A stretch of 44,074 bases of DNA from a virus: positions 1-44,074 of the IMG/VR virus record IMGVR_UViG_3300037063_000309. One strand, written 5' to 3'. Shown piece after piece: positions 7,911-17,400 of the stretch (position 1 is the first letter of the stretch; each line of letters opens with the position of its first letter). Below the pieces are notes generated by a model, which saw only the letters and a list, made by a program, of their open reading frames with translations, was not told where the DNA came from and made no database searches. Made by a program: the position numbers and the translations under genes.

Positions 7911-8525
7911 ATGTACGGAGACATTCCCGCCGAGGGCATCACCATCAAGGTGCCCAACCCACCAAAGACCGCTTTTCTGCGGTTGCCCACGAGCCAGGAA
8001 CTGCTGGAACGGCTCGACCAGCAGAAGTCCATCCGGCGCACCATCGGACGCCGGAAATCGCAAACGGAGTTCGTGCCCAACCTCAAGGCAGACCTCGACC
8101 TGTTCTGCAAGATCCGGCTGGACAAGGACGGAGCGGAATTCGACGAGTTCGAGGCCGGCAACGCGATCTCGAAGCTGACCTTCTGCGAGGTCACCGATTG
8201 CCAGCGCGCCGGTGACGAATACCGAATCGCGCTGCGAACGCCATTCGGCGAGACCATCCACCAGGTGAAGATCCCGACGCAGCGCGACATCACCGTGTAC
8301 AGGCGCACCGTCGTGTCGTCGACCGACCTTCCGCACGGCCAGGAGGAGTTGCGGTACCGCATCGAGCCTTCCGTTGGCCTCTACGATTCGGTGGTGACCA
8401 AGGTCGAAGGTTACGCCGCGTCGGTTAAGCCTGCCGACGTGCCTCCCCACCACAAATCGTCGGTCGTTGTGGAACTGGTCCAGGCCATCGACGAACTCGA
8501 CCCGGCGCTGGACCCAAACTCCTAG
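7911..8525 (+). CDS. Tail assembly chaperone G-like protein
   Basis: This ORF encodes 204 aa from ATG 7911 with AGGAGG five bases upstream. In tailed phages this slot encodes G and the frameshifted GT, which coat the tape measure during tail assembly and are not in the virion. The protein is mixed alpha/beta and rich in charged residues. Its 3' end carries the heptamer C CCA AAC (8513-8519) directly before the TAG stop, and the -1 frame downstream stays open, so a fraction of ribosomes should make a longer GT protein. No family motif beyond place and frameshift is claimed. Confidence 0.8.
   Translation: MYGDIPAEGITIKVPNPPKTAFLRLPTSQELLERLDQQKSIRRTIGRRKSQTEFVPNLKADLDLFCKIRLDKDGAEFDEFEAGNAISKLTFCEVTDCQRAGDEYRIALRTPFGETIHQVKIPTQRDITVYRRTVVSSTDLPHGQEELRYRIEPSVGLYDSVVTKVEGYAASVKPADVPPHHKSSVVVELVQAIDELDPALDPNS
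8513..8519 (+). promoter_or_regulatory. Programmed -1 ribosomal frameshift site CCCAAAC
   Basis: In the frame of the G-like gene the bases read C CCA AAC, the canonical X XXY YYZ slippery pattern, two codons before the TAG stop at 8523. After a one-base backward slip translation continues CTC CTA GCC... without a stop until 8968. Downstream GC-rich sequence (8526-8560) could fold and stimulate the slip. Confidence 0.8.
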
Positions 8526-8968
8526 CCCCGGACGAGTGGCCCGCGCCGGTCCCTCTCCGGTTGCTGATTTACCGCTCGGTGCGCGCCGCCGAACTGTGTG
8601 ACGGCGACGTTGATGGGCCGCGCGGCTGCCCCGACGCGAATGACGTCACGTGCGGGAAATGCGGCTTCGGACGCACAGTGGGAGACACGAACGCGCCGGG
8701 GCCCTGTCCGCAGTGCGGCGGCTGGCGGTTCACCGTCAATCGCTGCACGCATTGCAAGCTCGACGACCTGGATCATGCGCGGACCCATTCCAATGCCGGC
8801 CGCCTCTTTGAACGGCTTCTGGAACTGGAGTTCGACGCCGGGCACTTCAGCATCCCCTGGAGCGACGTCACCGCCGAGGAAGTCCGCGGTCTCCAGATCC
8901 TGAAGGAGGAACGCGACCGCTATCAGCGAGAGCAGGCCCAGAAGCCGCCCAATGCCTTTCCAAACTAA
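8519..8968 (+). CDS. GT frameshift extension (T-like part) with zinc-ribbon motif
   Basis: This is the -1 frame continuation of the tail chaperone gene. It has no convincing start codon of its own: TTG 8561 lacks a ribosome-binding site and would drop the first conserved stretch (APDEWPAPVPLRLLIYRSV). The ~149-residue part carries a cysteine cluster, CGKCGFG, then CPQCGG, then CTHC. The first two CxxC pairs look like a zinc ribbon, and the third is extra. In lambda the T part binds the tail tube subunit. A metal-binding knuckle here is unusual. The 3' end overlaps the next ORF by 17 bases. Confidence 0.75.
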   Translation, partial: LLAPDEWPAPVPLRLLIYRSVRAAELCDGDVDGPRGCPDANDVTCGKCGFGRTVGDTNAPGPCPQCGGWRFTVNRCTHCKLDDLDHARTHSNAGRLFERLLELEFDAGHFSIPWSDVTAEEVRGLQILKEERDRYQREQAQKPPNAFPN

Positions 8969-9401
8969 GATCACACGCGCCCGCTTCGTGCTGGGGCCCT
9001 TCACCGGCGAGGACATGCAGACCATCGGCAACGTCCTGGTGGACAGTATCTCCACACGCATCCGGAAGGCAATCACCGTGAACGACGTGCCAGCCAAGCC
9101 GCTCAAGCCGGGGCGCAACGGTCGGCGCGGTTATCCCGAATACAAGGCTGCCCGCGGCCTGATGCCGATCCGCGACTGGGTGTGGACCGGGCGCACCATG
9201 CGGTCGCTCAAGGTCAAGAGCGCCAACGAGAACACGGCCACGGTTGGCTTCGTCGATCCGAACGCGGATCGAATTGCGCACGTGAATAATCTGCGCGAGC
9301 GGCAGTTTGGGATTTCCCCGAAGGACCGCAGCGCACTCAACGCGGCTGTGCTGGCGGTGTTGCGTCAGGCGCGAGTCATCCGCATCAAGAGAGCAGCGTA
9401 G
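8952..9401 (+). CDS. Minor virion/tail morphogenesis protein (HK97 gp10 / GpS-like type)
   Basis: This ORF encodes 149 aa from ATG 8952, overlapping the GT extension. It contains 'LVDSISTRIRKAITVND.P.KPLKPGRNGRRGYPEYKAA' in pieces, then 'WTGRTMRSLKVKS' and 'RIAHVNNLRERQFGIS'. The order 'tG.L..S......a..G......a..hn.G....R.f.g' is what I know from virion-morphogenesis/gp10-type tail-completion proteins. In most phages this gene lies before the tail terminator, so its place between GT and tape measure is slightly unusual. Confidence is moderate because the motif is loose. Confidence 0.6.
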   Translation: MPFQTKITRARFVLGPFTGEDMQTIGNVLVDSISTRIRKAITVNDVPAKPLKPGRNGRRGYPEYKAARGLMPIRDWVWTGRTMRSLKVKSANENTATVGFVDPNADRIAHVNNLRERQFGISPKDRSALNAAVLAVLRQARVIRIKRAA

Positions 9402-12400
9402 ATGCCGGACCAGGAATCCATCGTCCTCGAGGTCGATCCGCGCAGCGTCCTCACTGCAATCAAACAGGCCAACCAGGCCGTCGAAGGATGGGAAAAGGGC
9501 ACGGTCGGCGCCGGTGAGCGCATGCAGAAGTCGCTCGAGCGGATGGGCGAAATGCTGCTCAAAGTGAACGACCGCTCGCGCAGTTCGATGGAGCGGCTCA
9601 CCCAGTCCATCGAGAAGCAGGCCGCTGCTTACGGGAAGACGGAGGTTGAGCGGCTCATCGCCGACCGCGACCGGTTCATCAAGAAACTCGGCGACGAGCA
9701 GGGCATGGTCGACCGCGTGACGGCGGCCTACAACAAAATGATCGAGGCCGCAGGCAAGTCCGGCGGCTCCGAGATCAAACAACTTGGGGCAGAAGCTCGT
9801 GAGTCGAAGGCGTCGCTTGCCCTGATGGGCGAGGAGATCGGAGTTCACATCCCGCGCCACATCCGCGGCTTCATCTCCTCCATGCCCGGCGTCGGCGCGG
9901 CACTGAGCGCGGCGTTCAGCGGGATCGCGGTCGTGGTCTTAATCGGGGTCATCGTCGAGGCGATCAAGAAAGTTGTGGAGTTCCACGAAAACCTCGAAAA
10001 ACTGCGCGAGGCGCCGGAACGCATCCAGGCCGAGTTCGCGCGCCTCACCGGCGCAACGAAGGCCGCCAACGACGAAATGCGTGTCGCGAACGACCGGCTG
10101 GAGAACGCCATCGCAAAACTGGAACACAGGCCCCAGAACAACCTGAAGCTCGCCATCGACGAGGCGGCGGTCGCTGCCGATCACCTCTCGGAAAAGATGG
10201 ACAAGGCTCTTCGATCCTTCGCGGATGTGGCCATCAAGAACGCTCCTGGAGTGTTCGCCAACATCATAGGCGGCCAAGCGGGTATCGACGATGTCGTGAA
10301 GCTCGTCCAAGGTAAATCGGGTTACGGCGGCCTCATCGGCGATGTCTACAAGGCCACCTCCGCTGGGGGCGATCCCACCAAAGTGCTCGGGCAGTATCGT
10401 GCCGCCGTCGGAACCATGATCCGGCAGTCCGAAATGGCCGAGGCGTACCAGCAGGGCAAGGGATTTGAGGGCGTCAGCTACGAAGACATCCGCGGTGCGA
10501 TGACCGGCAGAGGCCAGCTGCCGCCCGGACTGCACTTCGAGAACATGCTGGCCGAGCAGGGCCCGAGGTTGGAAACGCTGCGCGCGCTCGATCGGGAGAT
10601 GGACCTGCTGGGCCAGAGCTACGGCCTCGAAAAGAAGAATAGCAGCCTCAGCGGCCAGGAGGACCGGCTCAAGGAAGTTGCGAAATCGAGCGGCGTCACG
10701 GAAGAACTGCGTCAGCAGGTGGCCCGCGCCCAGGAAGGCGAGTTGAACGGCTTGGCCCGTATCAACGCCGCCCATGAGGAGCGGCTACGTCATCTGAGAG
10801 AAGAGGGTCAACTCAATACGGTCAACGTCAAGCTCGCCGGCCAGATCCGAGACGCCGAGATCGCCCGCTTCGAAAAGGACGAGAAACGGAAGACCGCCGC
10901 TGCCGTGTTTGGCACGAACACCTCACTGGGCGAAGCAGGCATTCGATCCAACTACACGATCTTCCAGGCCAACCGAAAGGCCAGTGGCGCGGCGTTCGGC
11001 GAGGCTGATATCAGCGCCGAGTACGACACCGCCATGGCACTCACGCAGAAGCAATTCGATGTTGCTGGCCAACATGTCCGCGAACTGCGCGAAATGAACG
11101 CCACGGACGGAGAGATTCAGCGCGCCCAGATCGAGGCGACGAAGAATTTCGCACTGAGTGCGCTGGACGCGGAGACGAAGAAGCGGGTCGAGTTGATCGA
11201 CCTGGCCAAACAGCAACGGGATGAAGAGTCCAAGACCGCCCGTGCGAACTACGAGAACGCCCGCAGGCTCAGCGACACCGTGGCGGGCGAGCAGGAGCGA
11301 AGGGAGCGCGACGCGCTGCAGCGTCAGATCAAGCTGGCTGAGGCGCTCGGCATGAAGACTTCCGGCGGCCAGGTCGCCACGGCACTCACGGTCGAACAAC
11401 TGCGGATTGCCGCCGCGCAGATGCAACACTCTCAAACCCTCGCGCGAGTCGGCCAGGAGTCTTTCGAAGCCCAGAAGTTGCCCGGCGGCACCCCGGAGGA
11501 GCGGCGCCAGCGGGATTCCGAACTCAACCGGCTCAAGATCGAAGGTCTGAAGGCCGAGGGCGAGTTGCAACGCCAGATCGATGACGCGCACCAGGACCGC
11601 GTTGTGAAGCTAATGGAGCTTCAGAAGCGCGAGATGGAGGAGATCCAGAACAAAGCATCAGGCCTGTTCCACACGCTCTTCACGAAGCCGCAGGAATTTG
11701 GCAAGCAGCTCGCCAGCACGATGAAGGAGGCTGTGCTTAAGCCGATTACGGAGGGCCTGGGAGGTATGGTCGCGGGCGCGATCCATCCTCTTATATACGG
11801 CTCCGATGGGCAGGGCGGGATCGCGGGCGTTTTCAAGGGGATCTTCGGCGGCGGTAAGCAGGACCCCATCAAGGCGGCCACCGATCTGAATACGGCTGTC
11901 ACCGCGCAGAACTCGGTCGCGATTGCGTCGTTGACGGCTGTTTTCGCGGCTGCGATGGGAATGGGTGCGCCTGCAATTGCTGCGCCGTCCGGCATCCCGG
12001 GCGGCATCTCGCTCCCGGTGATTTCGATTCCGGCGGCTGCAGGCGGCTCTGCTTCGGGCGACGTAGGCGGCATTGGAGCGGGGGCGTCCATTCCGATCGG
12101 TATCGGAGGGGCGGGCAGTCCTGGTGCCTCAGGTGTGCCGCCCGCCGACATCTTCAACCTGCCCACCACGCACGCCGGTGCCAGCATGAATCCCCTGGGC
12201 ATGATCTTGGGCGCGAATCAGAAGGGCGGAACGTCGGGATTCTACAGTATGTTCTCGAAAGAAGGCTTCTCGAAGACTCTGCAGAACCTGAAGGGCACCG
12301 TCTGGAACCAGAAGGTCTTTGACGATGCCGGCGGCGGGCTATCGGGAGGAATTCAGGGCGTCGCGAAATCGCCGGCCGCTGGTGCCGCCGGAATGATGCT

Positions 12401-13082
12401 CGCGATGAACGGCCTGGTCGGCTCGCGGCGCGGCACGTGGGGAGGCATCGCGGAAAGCACCGCTGGCGGCGCGCTGATCGGCGAGCAGATTGGCGGCCCG
12501 CTCGGCGCGGCTATCGGGGCGGGCGCGGGCTTCCTGGCTGGTGTCGGGGAAAAGCTGTTTGGCGTCGAGTCTCCGGAGAATGAAGCCAAGCGGCTGGTTA
12601 AGCAGCTTTACTCCATCAGCATCGACAACTCGATGGCGAAGCAGATTGCGGGCATCGCGCAGCAGAAGTATGCCGGCCATGTGAGCATCGCCGTGCGCGA
12701 TCCGGACGTCCGGAAGATGCTGATGCTCTATTCGGAGGCCACGGGGCAGAAGATGCCACTCTCGGCGACGACGCCGCAGTCAGGGAGTTTGGCCGAAATG
12801 GGCGGCAAGCTATACCAGCAGGCGACCTACGTGAACGGCACGCCGTACACGTTTCAGAGCAATCTGCCTGTGGCGGGAGGCTATTCGACGGGCACGTATC
12901 CGGCTCCCGGCCCGATGACGTTGCAGGTAAACGTTGCTGGGCAAGGTGCCGCGCAGTTCGTGGCCGGTCAGGTCGTGACGCCGGAGTTCGTGCAGTCTCA
13001 GTGGTCGAGCGCTGCGGCCGCGAGCAACGGGCGGCTGCAGAACTCGGCGATCATCCAGCAGCCGGGATTGGTGGTAACATAA
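9402..13082 (+). CDS. Tail tape measure protein
   Basis: This is a 1226-aa protein whose ATG is directly behind the previous stop. Long charged heptad-like helices fill residues ~1-150 and ~195-780, separated by a hydrophobic stretch (GIAVVVLIGVIVEAI, about residues 170-190). The C-terminal part is glycine- and alanine-rich with several hydrophobic segments (for example 'GMMLAMNGLVGS' and 'GGPLGAAIGAGAGFLAGVG'). This is the standard tape measure architecture: the length sets tail length, and hydrophobic parts help DNA pass the membrane on ejection. It is by far the longest gene following G/GT, as expected. The 73 bases after it hold the leader of the next gene. Confidence 0.92.
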   Translation: MPDQESIVLEVDPRSVLTAIKQANQAVEGWEKGTVGAGERMQKSLERMGEMLLKVNDRSRSSMERLTQSIEKQAAAYGKTEVERLIADRDRFIKKLGDEQGMVDRVTAAYNKMIEAAGKSGGSEIKQLGAEARESKASLALMGEEIGVHIPRHIRGFISSMPGVGAALSAAFSGIAVVVLIGVIVEAIKKVVEFHENLEKLREAPERIQAEFARLTGATKAANDEMRVANDRLENAIAKLEHRPQNNLKLAIDEAAVAADHLSEKMDKALRSFADVAIKNAPGVFANIIGGQAGIDDVVKLVQGKSGYGGLIGDVYKATSAGGDPTKVLGQYRAAVGTMIRQSEMAEAYQQGKGFEGVSYEDIRGAMTGRGQLPPGLHFENMLAEQGPRLETLRALDREMDLLGQSYGLEKKNSSLSGQEDRLKEVAKSSGVTEELRQQVARAQEGELNGLARINAAHEERLRHLREEGQLNTVNVKLAGQIRDAEIARFEKDEKRKTAAAVFGTNTSLGEAGIRSNYTIFQANRKASGAAFGEADISAEYDTAMALTQKQFDVAGQHVRELREMNATDGEIQRAQIEATKNFALSALDAETKKRVELIDLAKQQRDEESKTARANYENARRLSDTVAGEQERRERDALQRQIKLAEALGMKTSGGQVATALTVEQLRIAAAQMQHSQTLARVGQESFEAQKLPGGTPEERRQRDSELNRLKIEGLKAEGELQRQIDDAHQDRVVKLMELQKREMEEIQNKASGLFHTLFTKPQEFGKQLASTMKEAVLKPITEGLGGMVAGAIHPLIYGSDGQGGIAGVFKGIFGGGKQDPIKAATDLNTAVTAQNSVAIASLTAVFAAAMGMGAPAIAAPSGIPGGISLPVISIPAAAGGSASGDVGGIGAGASIPIGIGGAGSPGASGVPPADIFNLPTTHAGASMNPLGMILGANQKGGTSGFYSMFSKEGFSKTLQNLKGTVWNQKVFDDAGGGLSGGIQGVAKSPAAGAAGMMLAMNGLVGSRRGTWGGIAESTAGGALIGEQIGGPLGAAIGAGAGFLAGVGEKLFGVESPENEAKRLVKQLYSISIDNSMAKQIAGIAQQKYAGHVSIAVRDPDVRKMLMLYSEATGQKMPLSATTPQSGSLAEMGGKLYQQATYVNGTPYTFQSNLPVAGGYSTGTYPAPGPMTLQVNVAGQGAAQFVAGQVVTPEFVQSQWSSAAAASNGRLQNSAIIQQPGLVVT

Positions 13083-13155
13083 TTCGCGATGCGCAACTGG
13101 GCCTGCGCGATCTTGCGCAGTACTGTTCGCTCTCGTTCGCCATCTGGAGGAATAC

Positions 13156-14013
13156 TTGGCTCGATTCGACTCTTGTCCGGACTGCAAAGGGAAGAAGCAG
13201 TTCGAGTGCACTTCGTGCCGGTGCGGCAGATGTAACGCGTCCGGCGTGGTCGCGGTGCGCTGCTCGTCATGTAGCGACGGAGCAGTCCAGTGTTCGACCT
13301 GTAAGGGCAGCGGGAAGATACTCGTAAAGAAGGGGTTCTTCTCCGACACGTATCGAACGTGTTCCAGATGCAACGGGACAGCGCGTCACGCCTGCAACAC
13401 TTGCCAAGGAAAGCGCGAGGTTTCTGGAACCTGCCCGTCGTGTAACGGGTCCAAGAGAAACACCTCTTGCACCAATTGCGGCTCTACTGGGAAGGTCAGT
13501 TGCTCGAAGTGTAGGGGAAACGGGGTGGTCGAAAGCGAATGGAGTCGTTCCTTGCATACCCAGTCCGTCGAGCGGCTGAAACTTGAGCATGAAAAACGCA
13601 GCCAAAAGGTGATCGCGATGGAGCGCCAGATATTCGACCTTCAGGAAGAATATTGGGGCAGGGGCAGAGAGGGCAACATCGACGGGGATCTTTCATATCT
13701 CAGAAGGAACATTTCAGAGATGGAAGGCGAGGTGGCAGCAATCGAAGAAGAGCTGGATCGCAGGGCCGGCGTAGGAGTAGCAGGGGCGGCGCAATCTTTT
13801 GAATCGCAATCAACGGAACGGCTGAAACTGGAGCACCAAAAGCGGCAGCGAGCGGTCCTGGCCCTGGAAAAACGAATGAACGACCTTCAAGAAATGTACT
13901 GGGGTGAGGGCCGGCAGGGAGACATTGAGAACGACCTTTCCTCCTACAGAAGAGAAGTTCGGACATTTAGTGATGAAATGGCTGCGATAGAAAAAGTCCT
14001 CGATCAACGGTGA
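13156..14013 (+). CDS. Cysteine-rich DnaJ-zinc-finger-like protein with two coiled-coil repeats (moron)
   Basis: This ORF encodes 285 aa from TTG 13156, chosen for GGAGG five bases upstream. Residues ~7-130 hold about nine CxxC pairs, many of the DnaJ CxxCxGxG type (CSTCKGSG, CSKCRGNG, CNTCQGKR), but there is no J-domain. Residues ~137-203 and ~219-285 are two copies of the same ~67-aa module (ERLKLEH.KR......LE..., then YWG.GR.G.I..DLS..R) that should form coiled coils. So it is a metal-binding head on a repeated helical stalk. It sits between tape measure and tail-tip genes where phages normally have only structural genes. Base composition looks less GC-rich than its neighbours, suggesting an acquired moron. 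The function could be assembly chaperone, virion component or host-interaction factor. Confidence 0.8.
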   Translation: MARFDSCPDCKGKKQFECTSCRCGRCNASGVVAVRCSSCSDGAVQCSTCKGSGKILVKKGFFSDTYRTCSRCNGTARHACNTCQGKREVSGTCPSCNGSKRNTSCTNCGSTGKVSCSKCRGNGVVESEWSRSLHTQSVERLKLEHEKRSQKVIAMERQIFDLQEEYWGRGREGNIDGDLSYLRRNISEMEGEVAAIEEELDRRAGVGVAGAAQSFESQSTERLKLEHQKRQRAVLALEKRMNDLQEMYWGEGRQGDIENDLSSYRREVRTFSDEMAAIEKVLDQR

Positions 14014-14088
14014 ATCGGAGTCAGCCCGCTTTGAGTATCTCGCTAGACAGTCTTCGCTGAGATCGCCCACCATTCGGAGCAAGTCCCG

Positions 14089-14481
14089 ATGCCTGACAGT
14101 ATCCAGAACGCTGCGCCTAGCGGCGTGATGCCCTACGCGCTCTGCACCGCTTTCTCGGAATCGCGCGAGTTTGCCCAACTCCAGGCGCAATACCATGACG
14201 GAACCACGGAGCGTTCCCAACTCGCCCAGACGTCGCGGAAGGCATTCAAGCTTGCGCAGAGGCTAACCGCCGTGCGCGCCATCGCCCTGAAGACATTCTG
14301 GGACGGCCAGCAGGGTGGCGTCGTGCCGTTCCTGTTCTACAACCTCGCAGAGGGCGCATACGACGCCACCGGCAATTCGACGCAGGGGCGGTACACGGTC
14401 GTGTTCCGCGGCAGTTGGTCACAGACCACCGGATTGCTGCGCACGGACGTCCCGCAAATCGAATTCGTCGAAGTCGCGTAA
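14089..14481 (+). CDS. Minor tail protein (DUF2460-like, tail tip)
   Basis: This ORF encodes 130 aa from ATG 14089. The C-terminal half 'LTAVRAIALKTFWDGQQGG....FLFYNL' and the ending 'IEFVEVA' look like the small tail-tip subunit family (lambda gpM/DUF2460-like) that attaches to the last tail tube ring after the tape measure. The same pattern reappears in the N-terminus of the next, much larger protein. Thirteen bases separate the two genes, so they belong to one operon. Confidence 0.7.
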   Translation: MPDSIQNAAPSGVMPYALCTAFSESREFAQLQAQYHDGTTERSQLAQTSRKAFKLAQRLTAVRAIALKTFWDGQQGGVVPFLFYNLAEGAYDATGNSTQGRYTVVFRGSWSQTTGLLRTDVPQIEFVEVA

Positions 14482-14493
14482 TCCCCAACTTCC

Positions 14494-17400
14494 ATGTCCG
14501 ACACCATCGGCCGCATCAGCGTGCCCGCGCTCGTCGATTCGGGCCTGACGTTCCCGCTGACCAGCGATTTCGGGTACGGCTTTACCCAGGAGCGTCCGGT
14601 CGTCGTGCACCAGTTCGGTGAACTGGATGCCAAGGCAGAACAGCGCTTCGCCGTCGGCATCGGCCCGCGCAAGTTCGCCTTCCGCCGCCAGCATCTCAGC
14701 ATGCGTGACCGCGCGACGCTGGTTTCCTTTTGGGAGAGCCAGCAGGGTGCGTGGAAATCGTTCACATACAGCGTCCCGAACCCCGACCAGACCACCAGCC
14801 CCACCAAGGTCACCTGGGAGTACGCGCCGCTCTCGATCCAGTACTTGGCGAACGCCTGCCAGGTCGGGTTCAACTTCATCGAGGTCCCCAACCCGTCGGC
14901 CGCGCCCAGCTATCCCGTCAATTCCACTTGCCTGCGCTTCCCCTCCAGCACACTTCAAACCGCGCTTCTCTCCCAGGTCCAGCAGATCATTCCCTTGGTC
15001 CACATCCGCGTGCGCGAGCAGGCGGTGCCCGACATCTATCTCTCGGATCGTCGCTGCACTGTCGGCGGCCAGCTCTACTTGCCGCGCGTGCTCGGCCTCG
15101 GTGAACCCGGATCGGACGTCATCATCTCCCAGGACATCAAAGGGACCGCCGACAACGTTCAGTTCACTTTTGGTAATGCCGACCGCGCGATGACTGCGCT
15201 CGCGAACGACACGGACCTGAAGTTCGCCAGCATCGACCTCTCCCTGTACCACGTCAACACGGGCATCCTGCTCCAATTGTGGTCGGGGTTCATCGTCGGT
15301 TTCGTCTCCGATGGCTCGCCGCAATTCACCGTGCGCGCCAGCGATGGTCTGTACCAGATCACGCAGATGTACCCCGCGCGGGCCATCTCGCGGCAATGCT
15401 GGAAGACCTTCAACGATGGCGTGAACTGCCCGTACGCTGCTCACGGCCACGGCGGCGATCCGGCCTCCTGCGACTACTACTTCGATTCCACCAACGGTTG
15501 TCAGGCGCACGGCATGACTGCCTACTTCGGCGGCCATCCCGCCGAGCCGCAGGGCGTGGTTATCAAGGACAACTCGACCGGCCTGTGGGGCTTCGGTCGC
15601 AGCATGGTCACGGCGACCTCGATCATCTCCGACACCATCTGGGGCAACGCGCTCCAGGAAATCTGGTGCAACGACGATGGCGACGCGGGCAAGGCGTTCT
15701 GGGTGAACTGCATGATCGCGGCGGGCCGCGACGAGTCGGACTATTACGACGCCCTCGGCATTGTCGGTGCCGGGCCAATCGGCGCGTACACCGGCATGCT
15801 GGTCTACCAGAATGCCGACGGGTACCGCTACATCATCGCGCCGATGCTTGACGGCCAGCCGCCGCACGGGTTCAAAGTGGATGGCAGCCTCAACGTGATC
15901 TCGGACAACCCGACGATGGGCTTGCGCGAAGTGGCCGGCAACGATCCGCAAGCGAACTCCTTCTCGCTCGGCCAGGGAACGCCGCAAGTCTGGGGACCGG
16001 AGACGGCGGCGGGCACGGCGTTCGTCGAGATCCGGCGCACCGATCAATCGGGGATTCAGCCGACAACAACCGACCAGCACCAGATGCAGGTGCCGATCTC
16101 GCAGGGCCTGACCGGCTGGGCCTGGGACCAGAATGGAAACCGTACTGCGGTCACGGGCATCACGAACCCGTTCTGGATCGCCGTCAATAGCCTGTTGCGC
16201 GCGCTCGGCCTTTCCGGTGTCATTTCGCCATTGCAACTCGGCAGGTTCGTGCTGTCCTCTCTGTTCGTCGGCGACGGCAGCGGCACAGCGGAGATTGCCG
16301 ACGATCTGATCACGCCGATCCTCGGCGCCGGGGTTGAGAAGCAGTTCCGCTTTCAGGGAGTGCTGGCGCAACAGAAGCCATTCCGCGACTGGCTCACCGA
16401 AATCCTGGCGTGCGGCCTGGGCTTCTACACCTGGGAATTCGGCAAGCTGAAGCTCGGCTGCCGGATCAACGCATCCTCGACCGACGCGTTCACCATCGGC
16501 AACTTCCTGTTCCAGAGCCTTCGGCTGGAACCAACCGAGGCTTCCTTCGAGCACCTGATCATCGACTTCGCCGACCAGGCGTATCAGTATCAGGCCAACA
16601 CCGCCGAGTACCAGGACAAGACCCACGCGGCATACTACAGTCGCGCCGGTGCGCCGCTCACGGCCCGGCAGCACATGGTCGGGTGCGCCACTTTGTCGCA
16701 GGCACTGCGACTGGCGGCCGTGCGGACGCGCGAGGAGATCGGTGGCGTCAACCCGGCAGAATGGCGCAATGCCCGGAACGCATCCTGGAAGACGACGATC
16801 CTGGCTCTCGGCACCGAGGTCGGCCAGGTAGTCTCGATTTCGCACCCGGACGTGCCCGGCATGAAGGGGACGTGCTCCGTTACGAGCGGGCAGTGCGGCA
16901 ATCTGACGGGCGATCCGCTCGACACGTTCATCGTCAATAAAGAGGTGCTGATCAACGGTGTTCAATGCACTGTGACGCAGATCTTCACGTCCGCTGACTA
17001 TAAGACGGTCACCGGCTTCGCGGTCTCGCCCGCGCCGGCCAATGCCGTCAACGCGACGTTCCGCTTCATCACGGGCGACTTCCGCATCCAGTCCTGGCGG
17101 CTCAACAAGGACTGGTCCATCAACATCACGGCGCGGACCGTGACGGCGTCGATGTACGATCTCACAGTCGGGCCGAAGCCGTTGGATGTTGCGCCCGCGC
17201 CCTTGCCCGCGCTGTTCTACCCGATCCCGTTCGGCCCGGCGTGGGCGCCGTATCAGATCCAGGCACGGGCAGACGACGCGCTGTTTCCCGGCGAGTGGAC
17301 CTTCGATACCAACCAAAGCTACGCGCAGATGGCCGACGGCAGCATGCTGGCGAGTCTGGTAGTCGCCGGGAAGCTGCCGACGAATACGTTCAGTCCCGGC

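Noticed and set aside
8561-8968. Independent T gene starting at TTG 8561
   Set aside because: There is no ribosome-binding site, and the frame is open upstream to the slippery heptamer, so frameshifting explains it better.
14419-17316. 965-aa minus-strand ORF
   Set aside because: It lies opposite the tail tip gene, is arginine/valine-rich and has no known motif, a shadow of GC-rich codon usage.
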